Assembly: GCA_026388445.1 (NCBI GenBank)
Contig: JAPLJU010000169.1
Span: 1-19,491, forward strand
Reading direction: 5' to 3'
Source of the DNA: Deltaproteobacteria bacterium
Lineage (GTDB): Bacteria; Desulfobacterota; Syntrophia; Syntrophales; UBA2192
DNA: 19,491 nt
The notes under the pieces are model-generated. The model had not been told where the DNA came from, made no database searches, and saw only the letters and a program-made list of their open reading frames with translations. The position numbers and the translations under genes were made by a program. This document shows positions 1-7,093 of this stretch, one piece after another. Position 1 is the first letter of the stretch. The number at the start of each line of letters is the position of its first letter.

Positions 1-1
1 C

Positions 2-172
2 CTGCAGAGCGATTTTCAGAAGCTCAGCACCACGGTGCAAGATCTCGGCTACGCGAAAGTCAAAGAGATCACATTTTTTCTTAATGCGTTAAGAAAAAGC
101 CCACCGGGGCCGCTGCCGCAGGAGATGGATGCCCAGCTGGATCAGGTAATGGCCTGGTTAAGGCTGCAGTAA
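2..172 (+). CDS. C-terminal end of an unidentified protein (partial)
   Basis: An open frame enters from the left edge and encodes 56 residues before a TAA at 170-172. The residues look like ordinary soluble protein, with a helical stretch (KVKEITFFLNALRK), a Pro/Gly-rich turn (PPGPLPQ) and a final amphipathic helix ending in AWLRLQ. An intrinsic terminator overlaps the stop codon, which supports this being a true gene end. No motif allows a family assignment, and most of the gene lies outside the window. Confidence 0.6.
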   Translation: MQSDFQKLSTTVQDLGYAKVKEITFFLNALRKSPPGPLPQEMDAQLDQVMAWLRLQ

Positions 173-192
173 AATCAGCCTTGGGTTTTTTT
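160..192 (+). terminator. Intrinsic terminator of the left-edge gene
   Basis: Perfect 7-bp stem AAGGCTG (160-166) / CAGCCTT (176-182) with a 9-nt loop that contains the stop codon, followed by GGG and a run of seven T (186-192). It ends the leftmost transcript and separates it from the sulfatase gene. Confidence 0.65.
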
Positions 193-283
193 CTCTGACA
201 CGGATCGAACTTGTATCTGAAAGCTTTTAAGACGGGGATTCGAACCAGGTTCCACCCACATGAACATAAAAGGAGGAAGGCAT

Positions 284-2059
284 ATGAGAGGGAAAGAGTA
301 TCAACCAAGATCAACAAGGTCGAGCAATTGTAGATTTGTACGACTCGAGCGAAGCCATGTCGGATTCCTCACAGTGCTCTTCGTAGCCACGGTAGCCTTG
401 TTCTTTTCGGGGGCATTCATACTTCAGGTCGAGGCGGCCCAGGCCAGATACCCCAATATCGTTTTTATCCTCACGGACAACCAATCCCCTTCCACCCTGG
501 CCATCTACGGGAACAAAGACACTCAATCCCCAAACATCGACCGCCTTGCACAAGAGGGGATCCTCTTTCATAACGCTTTTGCCCCCAACGGTATGTGCTC
601 TCCAAGCCGCGCCACGTTACTGACGGGGTTGATGCCTTCGCAGCACGGCGTCCACACCGCCCTCACAGACACCGATACTCTAAAATGGCCCAAGCAGTGG
701 TGTGTCATCAACGAGTTTCGAACTTTGCCCCAGACACTGCACGACGCAGGGTATGAAACCGCTCTCATAGGCAAATACCATCTGGGCGAACCTTTTCACC
801 CACACCTCAAGTTTGACTACTGGCTTACCTTTCCGGAGGGGCACACCTGGTGCTTTTACAACAACAAGATCATAGACAACGGAAAGACGTACCGCTACCC
901 GGGACACCTCACCGAATTCTGGACCAACAAGGCGGTTGACTGGATCAGCAAACGCAAGGGGGACAAGCCCTTCTTCCTGTTCCTGTCCTATGACGCCCCA
1001 TACGGGCTTCCGCCTGCCATCTACGGGCCGGACAAAAACAATCCCTACTTCAAGCTGTATGAAAACAAAGAGATGCAGAGCATGCCGCGTGTTCCGGCCA
1101 ATAAAAAACTGATCAAGTTCGTGACCATGGCGCCGCAGTATTACGACAGGGGTTACGCGCACTGGACAGAGACTCTTCTCTATGCTCTGAACGACGAGGT
1201 GTGCGCGCGCAATATCGCTTCCCAGATAACCTATATCGACTGGGGTGTGGGTCAAGTGCTCGACGCATTGAAAAATAAAGGATTCGACAAGAACACCCTG
1301 ATTGTTTTTACATCGGACCAGGGCATAGCCTACGGCCAGCTGGGACTTTTCGGGCAGGCCGAGCACTCCCTGCCTTCGAATCTCTACGACACCCCTCTCG
1401 CTTCACCGCTTATTTTCTATCATCCCCAGAGTATCCCGGGGGGTCGCACGACGGACCTTCTGGTGAGCCATTATGATTTGTTCCCGACCCTCCTCGATTA
1501 TATCGGGCTCGGATCGATAAAAATAGCAAACACACCGGGGAAAAGTTATGCACCTCTCTTAAAGGGAGAGAAACCGTTCTGGGCCAGAGACGAGATCTTT
1601 ATGGAACAGGAGGTATCGCGTGCGATCCGCACCAGCGAATGGAAGTACATCAAGCGCAGTCCGGATGTGATCAATAAATTCGTCAGGCACATGGAGCCTT
1701 TCTCCCGTCCGGACTACGGAGCCATCAGGGAGTATTTCAGAACCGCGCAATTGCCCAATTTCCCCGTGCTCGAAGAAATCATGCTGAGCAAACCTTATTT
1801 TGGTGAAGAGCTGTATGATATCAAGAATGATCCCGGCGAGACCAAGAACCTTTGCGATGACCCCAAATATGCCGCAGTCAAACTCGAGTTGAGCAAGCGC
1901 CTGGATGATTTCTTCAGCCAATATGCCGCTCCGAAATACAATCTCTGGAAGGGCGGAACCTGCAAGTCCAATTCGAATACGCCTTTCATGTGGGAGAAAG
2001 TATGGTGGAACTGGAAACCGGTAACCAGCAAGGAGAAACCCTTCGCTGGCAAGAAGTAA
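284..2059 (+). CDS. Exported Cys-type sulfatase (S1 family), atypical active site
   Basis: This is a sulfatase/alkaline-phosphatase-superfamily hydrolase of 591 residues that would cleave sulfate esters outside the cytoplasm. The start at 284 is chosen because AGGAGG (271-276) lies seven bases upstream; another in-frame ATG at 260 has no such site. A long basic N-terminus leads to a hydrophobic segment at about residues 27-48 and a possible cleavage site near VEAAQA. The signature CSPSR is at residues 105-109; by family knowledge Cys105 would be converted to formylglycine. GKYHLG (163-168) supplies the usual Lys and His. Metal-site positions are unusual: TDN (64-66) where DD is common, and SDQG (344-347) where SDHG or SDNG is common. 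The usual His after 'AP' is replaced (DAPYGLPP). No sulfatase-maturation enzyme is visible nearby. The family is certain; the substrate is unknown. Confidence 0.9.
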   Translation: MRGKEYQPRSTRSSNCRFVRLERSHVGFLTVLFVATVALFFSGAFILQVEAAQARYPNIVFILTDNQSPSTLAIYGNKDTQSPNIDRLAQEGILFHNAFAPNGMCSPSRATLLTGLMPSQHGVHTALTDTDTLKWPKQWCVINEFRTLPQTLHDAGYETALIGKYHLGEPFHPHLKFDYWLTFPEGHTWCFYNNKIIDNGKTYRYPGHLTEFWTNKAVDWISKRKGDKPFFLFLSYDAPYGLPPAIYGPDKNNPYFKLYENKEMQSMPRVPANKKLIKFVTMAPQYYDRGYAHWTETLLYALNDEVCARNIASQITYIDWGVGQVLDALKNKGFDKNTLIVFTSDQGIAYGQLGLFGQAEHSLPSNLYDTPLASPLIFYHPQSIPGGRTTDLLVSHYDLFPTLLDYIGLGSIKIANTPGKSYAPLLKGEKPFWARDEIFMEQEVSRAIRTSEWKYIKRSPDVINKFVRHMEPFSRPDYGAIREYFRTAQLPNFPVLEEIMLSKPYFGEELYDIKNDPGETKNLCDDPKYAAVKLELSKRLDDFFSQYAAPKYNLWKGGTCKSNSNTPFMWEKVWWNWKPVTSKEKPFAGKK

Positions 2060-2161
2060 AAAGCTGAAGCAGTTTCGCCGGTGCCTCTGCAGAGAAATAG
2101 GGCCACCTATGAAAAAAGGGAACAAACCAAGTTTCCAGCGGGCCATTCATAAAAGTACTTT

Positions 2162-2374
2162 ATGGCCACCACCATCGAAAGAGCCACTGTTCTGTGCCCG
2201 AACTGCGGTACGACCTACATGGACTGGCGATTTGTCGATCCGGATCCGGAGGTCTTCGGCGAAGAGTATCTGGATCAATGTAGAAGCGCCCTCTGCCCTC
2301 TTTGCAAAACAAAGGTCTACTTCGAGATGATGGTTGTCAAAGACGGCGTCTTTTACATGCCTGAAAAAAAGTAA
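2162..2374 (+). CDS. Small zinc-ribbon protein, function unknown
   Basis: A 70-residue protein with two Cys pairs, CPNCG (Cys12/Cys15) and CPLC (Cys45/Cys48), plus Cys40, spaced as in a zinc ribbon; the segment between is acidic (DPDPEVFGEEY). The paired Cys knuckles make this the coding frame over two overlapping open frames here. The ribosome site is poor (AAAAGTACTTT before the ATG), so the start is the least certain part. It lies about 100 bases after the sulfatase gene on the same strand and could be co-transcribed. No enzyme domain is present; a structural or nucleic-acid/protein-binding role is plausible but unproven. Confidence 0.6.
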   Translation: MATTIERATVLCPNCGTTYMDWRFVDPDPEVFGEEYLDQCRSALCPLCKTKVYFEMMVVKDGVFYMPEKK

Positions 2375-2646
2375 CTTGAAGCGAAATATAGGCAAGAAGA
2401 TCATCGGAACTGTAGGCAGTTATCGAAAGGACGGCATCATTGACTGTGCCATACACACACAGGCACTCTACTACATCTTTTGCTACAGGCCATGATCGAT
2501 AGGATATTTGGTGGATCAGACGTAAACGGCAAGACTTGATTCCACCAACGGGTGCGTTTGTCTGGAAAATCAAAATTCAGCCCCTCTCCGCTCGTGATGC
2601 AACTCTGAAGATCACGCGCGGAGTGCTAAGTCACACCACAATTCAT
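2375..2646. other. Intergenic stretch without a recognisable gene
   Basis: About 270 bases between the zinc-ribbon gene and the acetamidase promoter. All frames are short or lack ribosome sites, and no RNA gene or convincing terminator was found. Composition becomes AT-rich near the promoter at 2647. Confidence 0.5.
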
Positions 2647-2675
2647 TTCACTAAATAAATTTTAAGGTGTATAAT
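2647..2675 (+). promoter_or_regulatory. Sigma70-type promoter for the acetamidase gene
   Basis: TTCACT (2647-2652, 4/6 to the -35 consensus), exactly 17 bases, then perfect TATAAT (2670-2675). Transcription would start near 2682, leaving a leader of about 90 bases that is AT-rich and ends in a GGGGG ribosome site before the ATG at 2771. Confidence 0.6.
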
Positions 2676-2770
2676 AACTCTTAATTTAAGCACGGCTCCT
2701 CAAATTCTCCCGCTCCCAATTTTACACTTCCCGATATAAAACGTTAAATAAATGAAAGGGGGTAAAGATT

Positions 2771-4069
2771 ATGGTGACTCAGAAAAAAGTTGTCGTTTCT
2801 ACGTATACCAACGGCATCCTGGACCCCGGTGAACCCATGCTCGGCCCGGTCAAGGACGGCGGTATCATCGAAGCGAACACCATGCCGGGCTGCTGGGGTC
2901 CCATGATCTCGCCGCATCTGCGTGGTGGGCATGAAGTCACCCAGCCGGTCTATGTTGAAAAAGCGGAACCGGGAGATGCGGTTGCCATCCGGATTCGCGA
3001 TGTCCATGTCACTTCCATCGCGACCGCGTCCGGCGTGGACCGCATGGTCAGCGAATACTTCCTTGGGGACCCTTACGTCGCCAAGAAATGCCCTGAATGC
3101 GGAACGATGCGCCCCGAAACGATCGTGAAGGGCATAGGGCAGGAGGCCATACGGTGTGCCAACTGCGGAACAAAGCTCACGCCTTTTCAGTTTGAACACG
3201 GCTATACTGCCGTATTCGACAAGGCCGGAAAGATCGGTATTACCGTTGATAAAAAGACAGCGGAACGCATAGCCAAAGACGCCCGCAGCTACGCGAAACT
3301 CTCGGAGAGCTGCAAGCAGCACCCGATCCTTCTCTTCGCGCCCCATGATATCGCCGGAACGGTCTCCCGCATGAGACCCTTCATGGGCCAGCTGGGCACG
3401 ACGCCCGCCATCCGTATGCCCGATTCACACAATGCCGACGACTTCGGAGTTTTTCTGATCGGTGCTCCGCACGAGTATGCGATCACAGCCGAACAGCTCG
3501 AGCACCGGACGGACGGACACATGGACATCGACGCCGCCCGAAAGGGGGCCATTGTCGTCGCTCCGGTAAAAGTGCCCGGGGCCGGCATATATATGGGAGA
3601 CATGCACGCCCTCCAGGGAGACGGGGAAATCGCCGGTCACACGATGGATGTGGCCGGGATCATTACCCTCCAGGTAAACGTCATCAAGGGGCGCTCGCTC
3701 GAAGGGCCCGTGCTGTTCCCGCTTCTTGAAGACCTTCCCTATCTTGCGCGCCCTTTCAGCGGGGCAGAAAAGAAACGGGCGCAGAGCCTGGCGAAGAAAT
3801 GGGGAATGACCCGGCTGGAAAAAGCCGCTCCCATCTCCGTCGTGGGAACGGGAGCCGATTTGAACAAGGCCACGGAAAACGGACTGCAACGCGCCGCAAA
3901 GCTTCTTGATATGAGCGTTCCTGAAGTCAAAAACCGAGCCACCATCATGGGAGCAATCGAAATCGGGCGCCTGCCGGGCGTCGTCCAGGTCACCTTCCTG
4001 GCCCCCGTGAGCAAACTTCAAAGCGCAGGCCTGCTCCCCTTTGCCCGGGAGCAGTACGGCACAGCATGA
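2771..4069 (+). CDS. Acetamidase/formamidase family protein with zinc-ribbon insert
   Basis: A 432-residue member of the FmdA/AmdA family, cytoplasmic enzymes that hydrolyse formamide, acetamide or similar short amides to ammonia and the acid. Family features seen: the N-terminal GILDPGEPMLGPVKDGG region, EPGDAVAIRIRDV, the GQLGTTPAIRMPDSHNADDFG stretch, and GAGIYMGDMHALQGDGEIAGH, which carries the conserved acidic and His residues. An added element is a four-Cys zinc-ribbon-like segment, CPEC (Cys107/Cys110) and CANC (Cys129/Cys132), between the N-terminal beta domain and the catalytic part. The start has AAAGGGGG upstream. The gene stands alone, with its own promoter and strong terminator, so it looks independently regulated. 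The family is sure; which amide is used cannot be told. Confidence 0.9.
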   Translation: MVTQKKVVVSTYTNGILDPGEPMLGPVKDGGIIEANTMPGCWGPMISPHLRGGHEVTQPVYVEKAEPGDAVAIRIRDVHVTSIATASGVDRMVSEYFLGDPYVAKKCPECGTMRPETIVKGIGQEAIRCANCGTKLTPFQFEHGYTAVFDKAGKIGITVDKKTAERIAKDARSYAKLSESCKQHPILLFAPHDIAGTVSRMRPFMGQLGTTPAIRMPDSHNADDFGVFLIGAPHEYAITAEQLEHRTDGHMDIDAARKGAIVVAPVKVPGAGIYMGDMHALQGDGEIAGHTMDVAGIITLQVNVIKGRSLEGPVLFPLLEDLPYLARPFSGAEKKRAQSLAKKWGMTRLEKAAPISVVGTGADLNKATENGLQRAAKLLDMSVPEVKNRATIMGAIEIGRLPGVVQVTFLAPVSKLQSAGLLPFAREQYGTA

Positions 4070-4082
4070 AGGGAAAAATGTA

Positions 4083-4119
4083 AAAAGGGGATGAGCTGAT
4101 CGACTCATCCCCTTTTATT
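4083..4119 (+). terminator. Strong intrinsic terminator after the acetamidase gene
   Basis: A 13-bp perfect stem, AAAAGGGGATGAG (4083-4095) with CTCATCCCCTTTT (4104-4116), and an 8-nt loop, beginning 13 bases after the stop codon. The A/T flanks supply a short U-tract on either strand, so it may work in both directions. Confidence 0.85.
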
Positions 4120-4239
4120 GAAAATGTAAGCGTCTTCAGGCAGGCTTCATATCAGACAGCATTTAAGGACGGCAAACTCGATGTGGCGATTTCATGACTG
4201 CTACCCTACGCTGAAAAGAAGCATTTTGGTGAGGTGGAT

Positions 4240-4521
4240 ATGGAAAGAAGCACAAGATTAGGGTTTCGCGTGGTGGGCACGATCAAAGAGGTCAAAGGGT
4301 TTTGCAACGCCGGTCACAAGGCGGGCGATCGGATCGAATTAAGCGGACACCAGGCAGGTGGACTTTGCGGTTTCTTCTATCATGATGTGTTTCCGTATAT
4401 CATTTTACTCCAGTTCGGAGGGGGATTCCCCCCGAAGTGGGGCGATCCGGATGTCATTGAGTTGGAATGCATCGACAAGAAGAATGCGGTCAAGATTGAA
4501 CTCAGGCGCATCAGGGAGTGA
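4240..4521 (+). CDS. TIGR04076 family protein
   Basis: A 93-residue protein with the TIGR04076 layout: VVGTIKEVKGFCNAGHKAGD near the N-terminus, then GLCGFFYHDVFPYIILLQFGG with FPPKWGDPD, a late Cys (LECID) and a charged C-terminal strand. The family is widespread in anaerobes and its function is not established. ATG 4240 is preferred, with GAGGT just upstream; an in-frame GTG at 4234 would add two residues. It starts about 120 bases after the terminator and is followed on the same strand by a thioesterase and a dehydratase homologue, so it may be the first gene of that run, but no clear promoter was seen. Confidence 0.75.
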   Translation: MERSTRLGFRVVGTIKEVKGFCNAGHKAGDRIELSGHQAGGLCGFFYHDVFPYIILLQFGGGFPPKWGDPDVIELECIDKKNAVKIELRRIRE

Positions 4522-4590
4522 CCCAGTCCCGCTTACCGCTTGATTTATTTTTTGCAATCCCCTGAACCTCAGCGATCCCGGAGTGAAAAA

Positions 4591-5010
4591 ATGAAACTAC
4601 GGACCCATATCATCAATCGCCTCGTGAAGGGTGAAGATCTGAATCACCATGGAACTCTCTTTGCAGGGAAGGCGGCCATGTGGTTTATCGAATCAGGCTT
4701 CATTGCCGCCGCAAGCCTCACAAAGCCGGAGAACATTGTCTGCCTCAACGTGCACGGAATGCTCTTCATGAGACCGATCCAAAACGGGGCCATTATCCGC
4801 CTTGAAAGTAAAGTCGTCCTTGCGGGGAGGACCCGCCTGATATCCCATGTAAAAGTCGTGGACAACAATACCGAGGATTTATTCGTCGAGGGTTTCATCA
4901 CCTTCATCCACGTCGATCAGAACGCCAAGGTGATCCCTCACGATATCGTCATCGAGGTGACAGACCCCGAGGATATCGAGCTTCAGAAGAAGGCGAAAGC
5001 CCTGAGGTAA
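4591..5010 (+). CDS. Hotdog-fold acyl-CoA thioesterase
   Basis: A 139-residue single hotdog domain of the acyl-CoA hydrolase group (YciA/BFIT-like), which hydrolyses acyl-CoA to free acid and CoA. The hallmark is DLNHHGTLFAGKAAMWFIE at about residues 16-34: the N-x-x-G turn, then the central helix with an acidic residue (Glu34) where family members have Asp or Glu. FMRPIQNGAIIRLESKV and the last strands fit the fold. ATG 4591 fits family length and has GGAG upstream; an in-frame TTG at 4540 would give an unlikely extension. It lies 69 bases after the TIGR04076 gene and 87 before the dehydratase homologue, fitting a role in CoA-thioester metabolism. The substrate chain is unknown. Confidence 0.85.
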   Translation: MKLRTHIINRLVKGEDLNHHGTLFAGKAAMWFIESGFIAAASLTKPENIVCLNVHGMLFMRPIQNGAIIRLESKVVLAGRTRLISHVKVVDNNTEDLFVEGFITFIHVDQNAKVIPHDIVIEVTDPEDIELQKKAKALR

Positions 5011-5024
5011 ACCGGTCTGAAAAT

Positions 5025-5047
5025 GCATCGGCGTCAGCCGCGTATGC
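5025..5047 (+). other. Bulged hairpin between thioesterase and dehydratase homologue
   Basis: GCAT-CGGC (5025-5032), loop GTCA, GCCG (5037-5040), a CGT bulge, then ATGC (5044-5047). There is no U-tract directly after it, so it is more likely an mRNA processing or stability element than a terminator. Confidence 0.35.
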
Positions 5048-5097
5048 AGGAGAATAAACCGCTTTTTTCCGAGAAAACTCCTTAAGGAGGTAGGAGA

Positions 5098-6549
5098 ATG
5101 GCTCTCAGGACGAAAAAGGAATACTTCGACAGTATCAAGCAGCTCAAGACAGAATTATACGCGATGGGCGAAAGGGTCAGCGACCCATCGACACATCCTT
5201 GCTTCAAGCCCCCCCTGGAAGCCATCGGACTGGTCTATGAACTGTCCGGTCGGAAAGAGTACGAAGACCGCCTCACCACACATTCTCCCTTCATCAATGA
5301 CAAAGTAAACCGATTTGCCCATATCCTCCTGGAGCAGGACGACCTGGCGAAGAGGTTCCGCATTGCAAGGTTCATGGTTCACAAGCACGGCGCCTGCATC
5401 GGTGCCCGATGCGTGAGCACCTCCTCCCTGAACGCGGTTTTTGCCGTGACATACGAGATGGACCGGGAACTGGGGACGGTCTATCACAGTCGCTTTCTCG
5501 ACTTTTTGAAGTTCGTCCAAAAGAACGACCTCGCGGTCTGCGGCGCCATGATGGATGTGAAGGGCGATCGGAGCCTGAGCCCCGGGAAGCAGACCGACCC
5601 GGACGCTTACCTCCACATCGTGGAGAAGCGCAAAAACGGCATCGTCGTTCGGGGCGCCAAGGCGAGCATATCCGGGGCTGCCATCGCGAATGAAATCGTC
5701 GTCGTCCCCTGCACAGCCCTTCAACCCGGTGAGGAGAACTACGCCGTATGCTTTGCCGTCCCGAGCGACGCGCCGGGTATCATTCATGTGGCCGAGGCCC
5801 CCGCACCGAACATGAGGCGGCTCACCGGCGACGAGATGGATTTCGGCAATGCCAGATACGGCACCCACGGCTCGACTCACGTGATCTTCGAGGACGTCTT
5901 CGTGCCCGAGGACAGAATCTTCATGTGCGGGGAACAAAAGTTCGCCGGTACTCTGGTCAATTATTTTGCCCTGCTCCAGAGACTGGCCACTTCCGGCTGC
6001 AAGACCGGCCACCGGGACCTCCTTATCGGCACCGCGGCCGTCATCGCGGATTACAACGGTATCGGAAACGCGAGGCACATCCGTGAAAAACTCACGGACC
6101 TCTACTTCCAGAGCGAGCTTTCCGCCGGCTGCGCCCTGGCGGCCGTCTACAGCGCGAGAAAGAGTCCCTCCGGCGTTTTCTTCCCTGACCCGTTGTACAT
6201 CAATCTTGCCAAGCTCCAGGGTGTAAAGGCCATCTGGGACGGTAATTTCATCACGGCCGACATCGCCGGTGGCCTGGTCTGCACACCGCCCACCGCGCGT
6301 GACATCAAGAACGAGAGGATCGGGAAGCTCCTGACTAAATATTTCAAGGGCAGGAAAGACGTCCCGACGGAGCACCGCATCCGGATGATGCGGTTGGCGG
6401 AATACCTGAGCGGCCAGGGATCCGTCGTTCCCATCGAATCGACGCACGGCGCCGGGTCACCCCAGGCCCAGAGAATCGTCATCCAGAATACCCTGATGAG
6501 CGTGATTGAGCGGTTCAAAAAGGACGTGAAGGTCATGGCGGGAAAATAA
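5098..6549 (+). CDS. 4-hydroxybutyryl-CoA dehydratase (AbfD) family protein with altered cluster ligands
   Basis: A 483-residue full-length member of the 4-hydroxybutyryl-CoA dehydratase / 4-hydroxyphenylacetate 3-hydroxylase superfamily (acyl-CoA-dehydrogenase-like fold, FAD). Alignment recalled against Clostridium aminobutyricum AbfD is collinear: NAVFAVTYEMD, NDLAVCGAMMDVKGDRSL, GIVVRGAKAS, EDRIFMC, GCKTG, ADYNG and HGAGSPQAQR. AbfD binds a [4Fe-4S] cluster through C99, C103, H292 and C299. Here the first pair is C100/C105 (one extra residue between), the His is Gln294, and Cys301 with Lys302 are kept; positions matching Tyr296 and Glu257 appear to be Thr298 and Ser259. It may therefore lack the normal cluster or do a different reaction on an acyl-CoA. 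The SD AAGGAGG (5084-5090) sits in the palindrome CTCCTTAAGGAG. Family certain, function not. Confidence 0.85.
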   Translation: MALRTKKEYFDSIKQLKTELYAMGERVSDPSTHPCFKPPLEAIGLVYELSGRKEYEDRLTTHSPFINDKVNRFAHILLEQDDLAKRFRIARFMVHKHGACIGARCVSTSSLNAVFAVTYEMDRELGTVYHSRFLDFLKFVQKNDLAVCGAMMDVKGDRSLSPGKQTDPDAYLHIVEKRKNGIVVRGAKASISGAAIANEIVVVPCTALQPGEENYAVCFAVPSDAPGIIHVAEAPAPNMRRLTGDEMDFGNARYGTHGSTHVIFEDVFVPEDRIFMCGEQKFAGTLVNYFALLQRLATSGCKTGHRDLLIGTAAVIADYNGIGNARHIREKLTDLYFQSELSAGCALAAVYSARKSPSGVFFPDPLYINLAKLQGVKAIWDGNFITADIAGGLVCTPPTARDIKNERIGKLLTKYFKGRKDVPTEHRIRMMRLAEYLSGQGSVVPIESTHGAGSPQAQRIVIQNTLMSVIERFKKDVKVMAGK

Positions 6550-6560
6550 CGGGGTCAGGC

Positions 6561-6576
6561 TTGACATTTTGACATT
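6561..6576 (+). repeat. 8-bp tandem duplication TTGACATT
   Basis: TTGACATT occurs twice head to tail just after GGGGTCAGGC, in the short gap after the dehydratase homologue. It contains two -35-like TTGACA boxes, but neither has a good -10 at 16-18 bases. The wording resembles dispersed REP-like sequences I associate with RAYT elements in deltaproteobacteria; this is recollection, not a search result. Confidence 0.35.
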
Positions 6577-6635
6577 TGATCCACCACGATCACCTGTGAA
6601 ATATTTCCCAACTCTGGCCGGGAGCATGAGTTATC

Positions 6636-6917
6636 ATGAAAAATACAGAAAATACTTTCAGAGAGAACCTTGATATCCTGGCGCGTATACTCATCCGATG
6701 CTTCATCGGGGGCGTTCTGCTGCTACTGATATGGTTCATGAGCTTTACTTTCGGCGGTGGCTGGATCTATAGTTTCCATTCGAAGTGGTTTCAGATTCCC
6801 CTGCAGACATTTGAAGCGATTCACTATGCCGGCATGGCGTTCACCAAAATCCTGCTGATTCTCTTCTTTCTTATCCCTTACATCGTCATAAGGCTTGTGT
6901 CGAAAAAGAAGGGTTGA
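6636..6917 (+). CDS. Small two-helix membrane protein
   Basis: A 93-residue protein with two hydrophobic segments, about residues 16-38 (starting ILIRCFIGGVLLLLIW) and 66-87 (starting GMAFTKILLILFF), joined by an aromatic linker and ending in a basic KKKG tail. It has the look of small inner-membrane proteins of unknown function such as the DUF6868 group, but that match is only an impression. Its ribosome site is weak (GGGAG about 11 bases upstream). It lies between the dehydratase homologue and a patatin-like gene, with gaps of 86 and 176 bases, so co-transcription is uncertain. Confidence 0.65.
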   Translation: MKNTENTFRENLDILARILIRCFIGGVLLLLIWFMSFTFGGGWIYSFHSKWFQIPLQTFEAIHYAGMAFTKILLILFFLIPYIVIRLVSKKKG

Positions 6918-7093
6918 AACACAATCAGGGGCACATCCCTGCCCTATTTTGCGATGCTGATCCATCATGCGTAGCAAACCATATCCCCACAGGATCGGCA
7001 AAATATTCCGCGCAAACCGGAGACGCGGAAGGCCACCGAACTTTTAATCCAGAAATACCTTGCCATGAATAAGACATGACGCAAAAGTGAAAC

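Noticed and set aside
2109..2330. A 73-codon frame overlapping the zinc-ribbon gene
   Set aside because: The other frame has paired CxxC motifs; this one has only basic and Ser/Arg-rich sequence typical of an out-of-frame reading.
5155..6447. A 430-codon open frame antisense to the AbfD-like gene
   Set aside because: It is composed of low-complexity His/Arg/Gly/Asp-rich sequence with no motifs and lies exactly opposite a gene with full family matches; high GC codon use keeps the opposite frame open.
6926..6941. Hairpin CAGGG/CCCTG after the small membrane protein
   Set aside because: Only five base pairs and a poor U-tract; not enough for a terminator call.
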